Notes: generated from the sequence alone by a model not told the origin. A stretch of DNA of 64,000 nucleotides from Brevibacillus fortis (GCF_003013395.1 NZ_PXZM01000007.1:36153-100152), one strand, 5' to 3'. Shown: positions 15,316 through 23,801, counted from the first letter of the stretch. Translations and numbers: made by a program.

Positions 15316-15916
15316 CGATTATTACACGGACGCCAACCTGGCCGTCTCGCTCAAGGTATTGGAGCAGGATCAGTCGCGTCTTCATGCGCAGAGCACGTTG
15401 GCTTATGGCGAAGTGGCTGTGAATGCGATGGCGACGATCTTTAAGAAAATCAAGTTCGAGACGCATGAAAACATCGGCTCGGGACCGATTCATTTGCCGG
15501 AAGAGGAGCTGCATACAAATGCCGCGTGGATCGGCTTTTCCGAAGCGCTGCTCGGCGAGATTGGGACAGAGGATGTGGAGCGTGGCTTGGTCGGTTTGGC
15601 GCATGTGTTGCAGCACGTGGCTCCACTGTTTGTCATGTGTGACCCGATGGACCTGCACGTGATACCGCAACGAAAGGCCGTTCATTCGCAGGAGCCGACG
15701 ATTTTTCTGTACGACCGTTATCCGGGCGGCATAGGCCTGAGCGAGCAAGTGTACAAGGAAATGGAGACGATTTTGACGCAGGCAGAGCGGATGATTGTGT
15801 CTTGCCCGTGTGAGTCAGGCTGTCCATCTTGTGTAGGAGCGACAGATGATGGCAGCAAGGGGCTAGCCATAACCTTGCTGCGAATCGCTCAAGGGGGAAG
15901 TACTTATGTCTCTTAA
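15306..15916 (+). pseudogene. mrfA: 3' fragment of the resident mrfA helicase gene
   Basis: About 200 codons of the MrfA C-terminus (VDYYTDANLAV to QGGSTYVS), including the MZB/DUF1998 Cys cluster CPCESGCPSC, in GC-rich chromosomal codon use. The helicase domains (~560 residues) are absent. The reading frame is open upstream to 15161, but codons 15161-15305 are island-derived, so the ORF is a chimera starting opposite the ginA-like ribosome site. It would lack any ATPase. It overlaps mrfB by 11 bp, so its translation may still be coupled to mrfB. Confidence 0.9.
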
Positions 15917-17288
15917 ATCCAAGCTGCAACGGATGAAGGGACATCTCTCACTGGAAACGGACAAAGCGGTAACGCCAGCAGTCGAATCGAAAACGCCCAT
16001 TCTCCAGAAAGAGACGGGGGAAGAGCTGAGGGCGGCTCTACCAGCGGATAGCAGCGCCGAGCTACAGATACCTTTTGCTGATAAGTGGAAGGAAATGCAG
16101 GCTTCGGCCTACATCTGGGATGACGAGTACGTCATGATTCGCGAGGTTCGCTATCCGGTCGATCAGCAGCATGGCGCTTACGCCTTTTCCGAGCTGCATG
16201 AAGCGATCCGTATGTGGGAAGGGGCGGGTCGAGAGCATCCGCTATCCGCTGCGGGCCGGAAGCCGGAAGACTTGCTGTTTTTCGATACGGAGACGACAGG
16301 GCTGTCAGGCGGGGCAGGCAATGCGATTTTTCTTTTAGGATACAGTCGCTTCGAGGGGGAGCACGTCGTGGTGCGCCAGCATTTTCTTCCGGGACCGCAT
16401 GCAGAGGTGACCTTGTACCAATCGTTTTTGGAGCAAGCCGAGAAGTCTTCGCATCTGGTGACCTTTAACGGAAAGACCTTTGACTGGCCACAAGTGCGGA
16501 CGAGGCATACGCTGGTGCGCGATCAGGTGCCAGCTTTGCCTACCTTTGGTCATTTTGACCTTTTGCACGGGGCGAGGAGACTGTGGAAGGCGGAGTTGGA
16601 ATCGTGCCGATTGGGCATTATCGAGCAGGAAAAGCTGGATGTGTTTCGCGAGGATGATTTGCCCGGCTATTTGGCACCGGTGCGGTATTTCGACTTTTTG
16701 CATGCCCAAGACCCTGAAGTAATCGAAGGTGTATTGCGACATAACGAGACGGACGTCCTGTCTCTGATCACGATGTATATTCACATGACACGGCTATTAG
16801 TTGGGCAAGGGGGAATAACGGTATCTTCCGAGGAACGTTACGAAATTGCCAGATGGTACGATGCGCTTGGTGATCAGGAGGCGGCTATGGCAGGCTATCG
16901 TCTCGTCGCAGACAGCGATCATGCGTGGAGCAACCGGGCCAAGCTCGCCATCGGTCATCTGTACAAAAAGCAAAAGGATTGGCAACAGGCCTTAACCGTT
17001 TGGGAATCGTGCATTCAGTCCACCGGATATGTCCCGGAAGAGGTGTATATTGAGGCTGCCAAGCTGTATGAGCACCAGTTGAAGGATTGGGAGAAGGCCT
17101 TGCACTATGCGAAGCAAGCGTATGAGCAGTGGAAGAAGCGCGGGAGTCTGTTGCGAAACAGGACCAAGGCCGACGCAGAGGCGTATCACAAGCGAATTGA
17201 CCGGCTGGAAGCAAAGCTTCGCGGAAATGAAGCGGAAGAAGCGAGCTTGTTGAGCGGATTTTTGGATTGGGCGGATGAGGAAGAGTGA
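15906..17288 (+). CDS. mrfB: MrfB/YprB DEDD-type exonuclease
   Basis: 460 residues. An RNase H-fold exonuclease domain has motif I FFDTETTGLSGGAGN (~121-135), motif II VTFNGKTFDWPQVRT (~188-202) and motif III HNETDVLSLI (~278-287), the acidic residues of DEDD nucleases. A C-terminal TPR-like helical region follows (~310-430). In B. subtilis MrfB works with the helicase MrfA on mitomycin-type lesions. The ATG at 15906 has GGGGGAAG upstream. Its native operon partner is truncated just upstream by the island, so the functional MrfA would have to come from the island copy 7.5 kb away, and its transcription must start inside or across the island end. Confidence 0.93.
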   Translation: MSLKSKLQRMKGHLSLETDKAVTPAVESKTPILQKETGEELRAALPADSSAELQIPFADKWKEMQASAYIWDDEYVMIREVRYPVDQQHGAYAFSELHEAIRMWEGAGREHPLSAAGRKPEDLLFFDTETTGLSGGAGNAIFLLGYSRFEGEHVVVRQHFLPGPHAEVTLYQSFLEQAEKSSHLVTFNGKTFDWPQVRTRHTLVRDQVPALPTFGHFDLLHGARRLWKAELESCRLGIIEQEKLDVFREDDLPGYLAPVRYFDFLHAQDPEVIEGVLRHNETDVLSLITMYIHMTRLLVGQGGITVSSEERYEIARWYDALGDQEAAMAGYRLVADSDHAWSNRAKLAIGHLYKKQKDWQQALTVWESCIQSTGYVPEEVYIEAAKLYEHQLKDWEKALHYAKQAYEQWKKRGSLLRNRTKADAEAYHKRIDRLEAKLRGNEAEEASLLSGFLDWADEEE

Positions 17289-17401
17289 TAAGGCACATTG
17301 TCTTGTTTCTGATGGTGTTTCTACTTCTTGTGGGTTGCTCTGCGAATGACGATTGGGTGCACAAGTTTACGGGGGAGAGCATCAAGAACAAATCATGCTG
17401 A
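17285..17401 (+). CDS. Short lipoprotein, probably truncated
   Basis: A GTG overlapping the mrfB stop opens a 38-codon frame: MIRHIVLFLMVFLLLVGCSA then NDDWVHKFTGESIKNKSC. The first part is a full lipoprotein signal peptide with lipobox LVGC. The mature part is only ~21 residues, so the gene may be a remnant whose 3' part was lost. Translational coupling to mrfB is likely. A small hairpin (AAAACAG/CTGTTTT, 17407-17424) follows. Confidence 0.5.
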   Translation: MIRHIVLFLMVFLLLVGCSANDDWVHKFTGESIKNKSC

Positions 17402-17550
17402 AACTAAAAACAGCCCGCTGTTTTCCCCTGTCATGATGAATGTTGGGGCGATTACTTTCCATCGATCAGTTGGCAGTGGTTTGCCTGATTGTGTCTCGCA
17501 CGACCCCGTTTTAAAGAGAAGATGTTTACGGATGTTGACAACAAAAAAAC

Positions 17551-17596
17551 CTCCATAATAATATTGATTTACGTAAAAGTAAATTTTTGTGGAGGC
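17551..17596 (+). promoter_or_regulatory. Hairpin that can mask the ribosome site of the MBL gene
   Basis: CCTCCA (about 17551-17556) is complementary to TGGAGG (17590-17595), the ribosome site of the gene starting at 17605. An inner stem ATTTAC/GTAAAT lies between them. The structure could hide the ribosome site; it might also be a terminator-like relic. Function inferred. Confidence 0.4.
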
Positions 17597-17604
17597 CTGA
17601 TACG

Positions 17605-18273
17605 ATGGAAATTTCAAAGGGAGTAGAAATGCTTCATCTAGATTTTCATGGGAATATCATTCACCCCGTTCTTTTGTGGGACCCGGAAATGGCTGTTTTA
17701 ATTGACACAGGCTTCCCAGGGCAAATGGAAGATTTACGCGTTGCTATGGAAAAGGTAGGAGTACCGTTCGACAAGCTAAAAGCTGTGATTTTGACGCATC
17801 AGGATGTGGATCATATAGGCAGTCTTCCTGAGATTTTGCAGGAGTGCGGCGATCATGTTGAAGTTTATGCACACGAATCGGATAAGCCGTATATTCAGGG
17901 GGAGATACCCCTTTTAAAAGACGGGCACCTTGAGAATCCCCCGAAAGGCAGAGTGGACCATACCTTGAGTGACGGTCAGGAACTGCCGTTTTGTGGCGGA
18001 ATTCGCGTCATCCATACTCCTGGGCATACTCCCGGTCATATCAGCCTTTATTTATCGCAAAGCAAGACTCTCGTAGCCGGGGATTCGATGTACAGTGTAA
18101 ATGGGTCTCTGGGTGGCATTCATGTCCCGACCACACCGGATATGAGTGCAGCTCGTCTCTCTTTAAAGAAATATGTAGAACTCGACATTGCAGACGTGGT
18201 TTGTTATCACGGGGGATTCAGTAGTGGAAATGTTAAGGATCAGATCGTAGAACTTAGCCAGGGGTTACGCTAA
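17605..18273 (+). CDS. Metallo-beta-lactamase-fold hydrolase
   Basis: 222 residues. The MBL metal motif ILTHQDVDHIGSL (HxxxDH) lies at about residues 56-68, then the HTPGHTPGHIS histidine, the Asp in VAGDSMY and a final His in VVCYHGG, so a dinuclear metal site is complete. There is no signal peptide: a cytoplasmic hydrolase of the glyoxalase II/lactonase-like class. The ATG at 17605 lies nine bases after GGAGG; the longer TTG frame would cover that site. Substrate unknown. It stands alone between mrfB and a terminator. Confidence 0.85.
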   Translation: MEISKGVEMLHLDFHGNIIHPVLLWDPEMAVLIDTGFPGQMEDLRVAMEKVGVPFDKLKAVILTHQDVDHIGSLPEILQECGDHVEVYAHESDKPYIQGEIPLLKDGHLENPPKGRVDHTLSDGQELPFCGGIRVIHTPGHTPGHISLYLSQSKTLVAGDSMYSVNGSLGGIHVPTTPDMSAARLSLKKYVELDIADVVCYHGGFSSGNVKDQIVELSQGLR

Positions 18274-18356
18274 CAAAACGTATCCTAGGGATTAGTCCAA
18301 ATACGCGAAAAGTATACGCCCAAGCACTTGAGGATGAAGTTTTCTGATTCCAGCAC

Positions 18357-18390
18357 AAAAAACTCGCCCCAAATGTACGAGTTTTTTATA
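18357..18390. terminator. Bidirectional terminator
   Basis: AAAAAACTCG / CGAGTTTTTT around an 11-base loop, between the converging MBL gene and the 18414 gene. Confidence 0.8.
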
Positions 18391-18413
18391 CCTAATATTA
18401 TGCAAAAAGCAAA

Positions 18414-18917
18414 TTAGAATAAATTCTCACATAAAACTATTATTCTATATGGTGTGGTTTGGGCGGGGATACTTCTTGTGGAAGGTCCATAGATAACAAT
18501 TAGATCTCGGTTCACGGGGGTTTTAGTAAAGGGTTGCCCATTTGTTAACACGATTTGTGTATATGGAGAAATATTTACTTGTAATTGCCCGTCACTACTC
18601 ACCATCTGACTATTAAAATAATCTACTTTTACATTCTGAAACGAGCTGTTTTTTACCATGACAAGTGCTCGATATTGTGGAGGGTAAATAAAAGGAACAG
18701 GCGCATTCCCATCATAATATCCAGTTACGCGATCGCCTATTGCCACCATTACATGGTCTACAAAGTAAGTTGTAGGTGATACTACGAAATTAACGAATGC
18801 TCCTAAAGTGTTATCTACAGATATTAATTGATAACAACCCTCTCCTTCACCATTTTGCCCTGTAATGAAATCACTTATCATTGTAACGGTCCCCTGAAAA
18901 GAATAGAAATTAATCAT
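18414..18917 (-). CDS. Hypothetical protein, soluble beta-rich
   Basis: 167 residues, family not named by me. GGAGG seven bases before the ATG supports the start. No signal peptide or membrane segment. The sequence is rich in short beta-type stretches (MISDFITGQ, FVNFVVSPTTYFVDHVMV, PPQYRALVMV) and ends PYRIIVLCENLF. Proteins with this FVVSPTTYFVD pattern seem to occur in spore-forming Bacillales, but that is recollection, not a search. It is monocistronic, convergent with the MBL gene. Confidence 0.6.
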   Translation of the reverse strand: MINFYSFQGTVTMISDFITGQNGEGEGCYQLISVDNTLGAFVNFVVSPTTYFVDHVMVAIGDRVTGYYDGNAPVPFIYPPQYRALVMVKNSSFQNVKVDYFNSQMVSSDGQLQVNISPYTQIVLTNGQPFTKTPVNRDLIVIYGPSTRSIPAQTTPYRIIVLCENLF

Positions 18918-19133
18918 ACAAATACCTCCATTGCTTAAAGGCAGGCAGTTGGCCCAATGTTATTGAAGATAGTCCTCTTTCCATTGATGGTGGTGAGATT
19001 AAACCTTCAGATTTTTGCACATTTTATGTTGATTAATGGTAACTAATTTATGTGAAATTACCGAGATAGGTGAATATCATTTGAGGAGCATAAGTTATTA
19101 AACTAACGGATATCGATAGCTCCATACTCACAG
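18918..19133. other. Intergenic stretch without visible genes
   Basis: It carries the promoter and ribosome site of the leftward 18414 gene near 18930; otherwise nothing recognisable was seen. Confidence 0.5.
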
Positions 19134-19165
19134 AAAACGGCAGCCGGTGTAATCGGCTGCCGTAA
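19134..19165 (-). terminator. Terminator of the erythromycin-esterase-like gene
   Basis: CGGCAGCCG (19138-19146) / CGGCTGCCG (19154-19162); on the minus strand TTTTC follows. Confidence 0.8.
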
Positions 19166-19194
19166 TTTTATAAACAGGCAAATGTCCTCACCCG

Positions 19195-20472
19195 TTAATC
19201 CGTCATCATGACCGAAGGAGTAGCCGTTCGCACGAAAATGATCGCATCAAAAGCTTTTGCAGGAACCATCTGCAACGTATACAGCTTCTCCATTTTTCCA
19301 TACCATCCACTAAAAACATCACCGATTGCACTGATGGACTGCGCTTTATTCAGATAGGTGTAAAAATCCTGGTGTTGCTTTGCCTTTGCAAAGTCAAGGA
19401 ATCCGTCCTCCATGCCTGTCTGTGCAAACAGAACAGCTAGCCGATCATTGCCGCGATTTTTTACAGTAAACGCTTTGCGCTCGTTGGTAGTGGCGTCATT
19501 GGCAAGGAAGGTGCTTTCGTAGAATTCACTTCCGATTGCGTAATATTGGTCCCCAAAGGCTTTTGCGAGATGAGCCCCCATGCAGGTTGTCATTCCTACG
19601 GAAGTGGAGGTCTTTTCAATGTGTCCATTATGTCCGGCGATGAACATGTTGTTGCGACCGTAATGTTTCTTTTCATAGGATAAAATCCACATCACTTTGT
19701 CCGCCATATAGCGATCACGGGTGTTGCTATAGTTCGCGTTTGTTCCGCGCAGTGTAGCGTTTTGCTTGATTGATTCAGCGAAGGCAGTAGCCAGCTCATA
19801 TTCTTTCTCAGAGCTTTTCGCGATGTAAACGGTTTGGTTTTGTTTCATCTGCTCCATCAAGCTTTTTATGTGGGAGAGCGCTTCCTGTACGAGGACGATC
19901 TTTTGATCATACACCGTCTTATCATTCAGATTCGTAAGCAGCTTCTCATATTTGGATGCGAGTGTCGGATCAACTTTTTTCAAATAGGAGAATAGCCCGT
20001 TTTTGTTATGGTCATAGCGTTGCATGTCATAGCCATAGAAATGAATTTGATCTTTGGCATCGCGCTGCTCATTAAAGGAGCGTATCCAAGAGAGAAGGGC
20101 GGCCATTTCTTCTGTATGGTAGATCGTAAATCCGATTGCTTTTGCGGCATCTTGGGCAGTTCCGCTGCCGCCTATAATGTATTCATTGACCTTTTGTCCA
20201 CCGCCGAAATCACCTTCGATGGCAAATACGCGATAACCTTGTTTTTCTACCAAATGCTTAAAAATATCTAACTTCAGCGTTGTAAATTGCTTGTTGCCAT
20301 GGGTAGCCTCTCCAAACCCGATGATGGTTTTTGCAGGAAGCTCCATTTTTGAAACAGGGACAAAATTTGCCTTCAATGACGGTTGCAACGTGTTGGCTGA
20401 TGCGGGATGGAACCCTGTCAATACACTGAGGATCATGAACAAGCTGATGGTGAGTAGGAGTTTTCTTTTCAT
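19195..20472 (-). CDS. Secreted erythromycin-esterase-family protein
   Basis: 425 residues. A signal peptide covers about residues 1-26 (LLLTISLFMILSVLTGF, cleavage near ASA), so the enzyme is exported. The Ere family motifs are present: GFGEATHGNKQ (catalytic His region, ~53-63), VFAIEGDFGG (~82-91), FYGYDMQRYD (~145-154) and MFIAGHNGHIEK (~272-283). EreA/EreB hydrolyse the macrolide lactone, but most family members have unknown substrates, and secretion makes resistance by this route unsure. The gene is single, with terminators on both sides. Confidence 0.8.
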   Translation of the reverse strand: MKRKLLLTISLFMILSVLTGFHPASANTLQPSLKANFVPVSKMELPAKTIIGFGEATHGNKQFTTLKLDIFKHLVEKQGYRVFAIEGDFGGGQKVNEYIIGGSGTAQDAAKAIGFTIYHTEEMAALLSWIRSFNEQRDAKDQIHFYGYDMQRYDHNKNGLFSYLKKVDPTLASKYEKLLTNLNDKTVYDQKIVLVQEALSHIKSLMEQMKQNQTVYIAKSSEKEYELATAFAESIKQNATLRGTNANYSNTRDRYMADKVMWILSYEKKHYGRNNMFIAGHNGHIEKTSTSVGMTTCMGAHLAKAFGDQYYAIGSEFYESTFLANDATTNERKAFTVKNRGNDRLAVLFAQTGMEDGFLDFAKAKQHQDFYTYLNKAQSISAIGDVFSGWYGKMEKLYTLQMVPAKAFDAIIFVRTATPSVMMTD

Positions 20473-20567
20473 GTCATTCTCTCTTTCTTGAGCTGATCTT
20501 TTGTTTGTAAGTGGTTTTTCTTACCATTTTCACTATTATACGCCTTTGTGAAGTTGTTTACCTACAT

Positions 20568-20610
20568 GAAAAAACGCACCTGGATTTGATAATTCTCAGG
20601 TGCGTTTTCT
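20568..20610 (-). terminator. Terminator of the acetyltransferase gene
   Basis: AAAACGCACCTG (20571-20582) / CAGGTGCGTTTT (20597-20608), with T after the stem on the minus strand. Confidence 0.85.
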
Positions 20611-20615
20611 CTTTG

Positions 20616-21191
20616 TTACTTTACATATTTCGCCCGGTACTCATCCACCAGCATGGACATGAGAATAGAGTCGTGATAGGCATGATTGTAATAAAGAGCT
20701 TGTCGCTGCACGCCTTCACGCTGGAAGCCGAGCTTTTCATATGTGTGGATGGCACGCTCGTTAAAGGCGAATACGTTTAGCTCGATGCGGTGCAGATTGA
20801 GGATGCCAAAACTATAATCGAGCATCAGCAGAAGGGCTTCGCTTCCGTAGCCTTTGCCTTGATAGGCATTTTGATCAATAGAAATTCGGATATACGCGTT
20901 GCGATTTTTCGGATCGATATCTCCAATTTGAACGTCGCCAATCACCTGATCATTTTCACACAGGCAAATCAATAGGAGGACGCTTGATGAGTCCTGCGAC
21001 TTGTTCTCGATGTATCGCTGAATTTGCTCACGCGTGAAATGCTTTTGTGTACCAGTCAGCATTCGCGTTTCCTTGTTGAACAAGGAGCGGAAGTATAATT
21101 CGGTATCTTCTGTGCCGATCGGCCGCAAAAAGACGCGTTCCCCTTCCAAAAAGCGAACCGCTGCACTTGAATTCTCCTGTGTCATAGACAT
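20616..21191 (-). CDS. GNAT acetyltransferase (RimJ/RimL-like)
   Basis: 191 residues. A GNAT fold with the acetyl-CoA loop QGKGYGSEALLLMLDY (about 114-129), followed by LHRIELNVFAFNERAIHTYE and KLGFQREGV, typical of the RimJ/RimL/SpeG-like branch that acetylates protein N-termini, antibiotics or polyamines. AGGAGG precedes the ATG. The gene is transcribed away from the MocR-type regulator at 21307 across a 115-bp spacer; MocR regulators often control a divergent neighbour, so this is its likeliest target. Substrate unknown. Confidence 0.85.
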   Translation of the reverse strand: MSMTQENSSAAVRFLEGERVFLRPIGTEDTELYFRSLFNKETRMLTGTQKHFTREQIQRYIENKSQDSSSVLLLICLCENDQVIGDVQIGDIDPKNRNAYIRISIDQNAYQGKGYGSEALLLMLDYSFGILNLHRIELNVFAFNERAIHTYEKLGFQREGVQRQALYYNHAYHDSILMSMLVDEYRAKYVK

Positions 21192-21306
21192 AGTCGTTGT
21201 CCTCCTGTTCGTCCAAAACTTCTTTTTCTTAGGATAACGAGCAAGTGTATACTTGAAAATATGCAGTTTTGTAAAAATGAAAAGGACAGATGGAGGGGGA
21301 ATCGAT

Positions 21307-22728
21307 ATGCTCTTGACCCCGAACTGGCAGGAGAACGATAATGAGCCGCAATACGTACAGCTTTATACTTATTTGAAAAAGGAAATCGTTGCAGGACGCT
21401 TGGCGGTAAGTAGCAAGCTGCCATCCGTTCGCAAGCTGGCTGACTTGCTTGGCTTAAGCACTACACCCGTGGAGATGGCATACCAGCAGTTGCTGGCGGA
21501 AGGTTTTATCCAAAGCAAACCGCGGAGTGGGTACTATGTGGAGAAATTGCCTGATCCTGAGGTGAAGCCGGGTGCTGGCGCGAGCACACAAACCATCCAG
21601 CGGCCTGTGCTGCGTGACGAGAGGGAGTACGACTATGACTTTCATCTCTCCCGCAATGATTTTTCGTTATTTCCAACCATGATTTGGCGGCGTTTGTACA
21701 ACGAGACGCTTCACATAGAGCAGCAGGAAAATCTTTTTTATGGAGATCCACAAGGGGAGGCGGGGCTCAGGAAGCAAATCGCTGACTACTTGCGCAGGTA
21801 CCGGGGTGTCGCTTGTTCACCGAATCAAGTGGTGATTGGGGCGGATCAGTTTGGCTTGCTGTCCCTGATCTGTTTAATGGTCAAGCCGCAGTTCCAACGC
21901 ATCGGGGTAGAGAACCCGGGGTATTTGCTGTTTGCCAATACATTTCGCCAGCACGGATTCGACGTGGTGCCGATCTCGCTTACCGAGGACGGAATTAGCG
22001 TCAGTGAGCTATATGAGTCAGGAGTTGGGTTGGCCGCAGTTTCTTCGGCTCATCAATACCCGCGTGGGATGATCATGCCTGTATCCACGCGGCTAAAATT
22101 GCTCGAATGGGCCAAAAGTGTGGGAGGATACATTATCGAAGACGATTACGACGGAGAGTTTCGTTACCACGGCAGACCGATTCCGTCTATGCAGGGCTTG
22201 CTCCCGCATGCGAATGTCATCTATATGGGGAGCTTTGCGCAGGTATTGGCGCCTGCACTAGGCATTTGGTACATGGTCTTGCCAGAATCTCTGCTGGATA
22301 CGTACTACAACCTGCTGCGCGAGACACTGCTGGAACCATCCTCATCCCGACTGCATCAGCGGACGATGGAAGCCTTTATGGAAAAAGGATATTTCGAAAA
22401 GCATGTCCGCAAAATGCGCAAGCTGTACCGCAAAAAGCATGACGCGCTGCTTCTGGCTGTGCAAAAGCATTTTGGCGAAAGAGCGACTGTCATCGGAGCC
22501 GATGCGGGTTTTCACGTCCTGCTGCGGGTAAACAGCGAGCGAAGCTACGAGGAGTTGAAAAAGCTGGCGATTCAGGCTGGCGTGAGAGCCTCGTCCGCAT
22601 CATTTACGTGGCTGGTGCCGCCTAATCCCCTGCCAAAAGAGTTTTTCCTCGGCTTTGCGGGCATCCCGTTGGAAAAAATCGATCCGGGTATCAAGGCACT
22701 GAGCCATGTCTGGTTTGGCGATTGTTGA
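21307..22728 (+). CDS. MocR/GabR-type regulator lacking the PLP lysine
   Basis: 473 residues: N-terminal GntR winged helix (about 10-78, LPSVRKLADLLGLSTTPVEM) fused to an aminotransferase-like domain (about 110-470, with EDDYDGEFRY). In GabR and relatives a Lys in the motif GTFSK binds pyridoxal phosphate; here the motif reads GSFAQVLAP, so Gln 312 (CAG at 22240-22242) replaces it, and the Arg of the following LR-x-GY stretch is Gly. Covalent PLP binding is therefore impossible by the usual chemistry. The ATG at 21307 follows GGAGGGG; the frame is open further upstream. Downstream lies a TetR/SMR pair with its own promoter overlapping this stop codon. Confidence 0.88.
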   Translation: MLLTPNWQENDNEPQYVQLYTYLKKEIVAGRLAVSSKLPSVRKLADLLGLSTTPVEMAYQQLLAEGFIQSKPRSGYYVEKLPDPEVKPGAGASTQTIQRPVLRDEREYDYDFHLSRNDFSLFPTMIWRRLYNETLHIEQQENLFYGDPQGEAGLRKQIADYLRRYRGVACSPNQVVIGADQFGLLSLICLMVKPQFQRIGVENPGYLLFANTFRQHGFDVVPISLTEDGISVSELYESGVGLAAVSSAHQYPRGMIMPVSTRLKLLEWAKSVGGYIIEDDYDGEFRYHGRPIPSMQGLLPHANVIYMGSFAQVLAPALGIWYMVLPESLLDTYYNLLRETLLEPSSSRLHQRTMEAFMEKGYFEKHVRKMRKLYRKKHDALLLAVQKHFGERATVIGADAGFHVLLRVNSERSYEELKKLAIQAGVRASSASFTWLVPPNPLPKEFFLGFAGIPLEKIDPGIKALSHVWFGDC

Positions 22729-22753
22729 CAATGTACGAGTACGCCGTTATGCT
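22725..22753 (+). promoter_or_regulatory. SigA-type promoter of the TetR/SMR operon
   Basis: TTGACA (22725-22730), 17-bp spacer, TATGCT (22748-22753). The -35 overlaps the stop codon of the MocR gene. Confidence 0.6.
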
Positions 22754-22818
22754 AAGAATGCGTTTCGGAAAATATGAAAAACAAAATATTTTCCTTGTTT
22801 TCGCGAGGGGGTAAGAAC

Positions 22819-23388
22819 ATGCAGGAGCGAATCCTACAATGCGCCTATCATGAGATTGAGACCAAGGGCGTCCGTTTTACCATGTCCGATTTAGCTAGGC
22901 GCGCAGGCGTTAGCACCAAGACGTTATATGCGAGCTTTCCATCGAAAGAAGCCTTGATTACCAAGGTCATTGAAGAAAACATCGAGGATTTGCGTAAAGC
23001 GGAAGATCAGATTTTACATGATCCTGACATAGATTTGGTAGAGAAGATGCGACAGCTCTTGGCACTGGTCCCGAACAACTTCTCACGAACCGACCTGCGC
23101 GTGTGGTACGAGCTGAAGCGCTACTATCCCGAGCAATGGAAGCTGATCGACGAGTTTAATCAACAGGAGTGGGAGCATGTTCGGATTATTCTGGAGCAAG
23201 GGGTAGAGGAGGGTGTGTTTCGTCGTATCCAGCTTCCGATCTTGATACAGATGTATACCGGAACGCTCAATCAACTGATTGATCAGCAGTTGGCGAACCA
23301 GCACCATCTGTCGATTGGCGATGCGCTGGATGCGGTCATTGATATTTTACTAGGAGGCATCGTAGATTCTTCATCTTCAAACAAGTAA
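22819..23388 (+). CDS. TetR-family regulator of the SMR pump
   Basis: 189 residues. TetR_N helix-turn-helix at about residues 5-50 (FTMSDLARRAGVSTKTLY, ASFPSKEALI), then an all-helical ligand/dimer domain rich in aromatic residues (VWYELKRYYPEQW). GAGGGGG seven bases upstream fixes the ATG at 22819 rather than the ATG at 22774. Fifteen bases separate its stop from a small multidrug-resistance pump gene, so it most likely represses its own operon and responds to pump substrates. Confidence 0.88.
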   Translation: MQERILQCAYHEIETKGVRFTMSDLARRAGVSTKTLYASFPSKEALITKVIEENIEDLRKAEDQILHDPDIDLVEKMRQLLALVPNNFSRTDLRVWYELKRYYPEQWKLIDEFNQQEWEHVRIILEQGVEEGVFRRIQLPILIQMYTGTLNQLIDQQLANQHHLSIGDALDAVIDILLGGIVDSSSSNK

Positions 23389-23403
23389 GTAGGAGGAACG
23401 TAA

Positions 23404-23766
23404 ATGAGTTGGGTTTATTTGTTAATGGCCATTTTACTAGAGGTGGCTGGAACAACATCGATGAAGCTGTCTGACGGACTGAGCAAGCCTGTCCCCACTG
23501 TGATGATGTTTATCTTATATATTTTGTGTTTCTCGTCGCTGAGCCTGGCGCTCAAGGAAATGGAAGTAGGGACTGCATACGCCATCTGGTCGGGCCTCGG
23601 CACGGCGATCATCGCGGTCATTGGTGTGGTGGTCTTCAAGGATGCCTTCACTGTCAAAAAAGTAATTGCTGTCGGACTGATCATCGTGGGCTGCGTGCTG
23701 TTGAATCTGGGAGACACCTCTCACGCGCAATCTGCGAAGGATACTGGAGTAGCTGAGGCGAAATGA
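23404..23766 (+). CDS. SMR-family multidrug efflux protein
   Basis: 120 residues with four hydrophobic helices (about 2-20, 30-50, 58-79, 84-103). It carries the essential membrane Glu in LLEVAGTTSMK (residue ~13) and YAIWSGLGTA in helix 3, the signatures of EmrE/YkkCD-type proton-coupled drug antiporters. The last ~15 residues are hydrophilic. AGGAGG precedes the ATG. SMR proteins act as homo- or heterodimers; only one subunit gene is present here, so a homodimer is likely. Co-transcribed with the TetR gene. Confidence 0.9.
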   Translation: MSWVYLLMAILLEVAGTTSMKLSDGLSKPVPTVMMFILYILCFSSLSLALKEMEVGTAYAIWSGLGTAIIAVIGVVVFKDAFTVKKVIAVGLIIVGCVLLNLGDTSHAQSAKDTGVAEAK

Positions 23767-23801
23767 GTGCGAGAACTGGCAAAAGTGAGGGAAAGGAATT
23801 A

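Noticed and set aside
15161..15916. Intact 251-residue gene at the island junction
   Set aside because: Only codons from about 15306 are helicase-derived; the first ~48 are AT-rich island sequence antisense to the ginA-like start, with no ribosome site.
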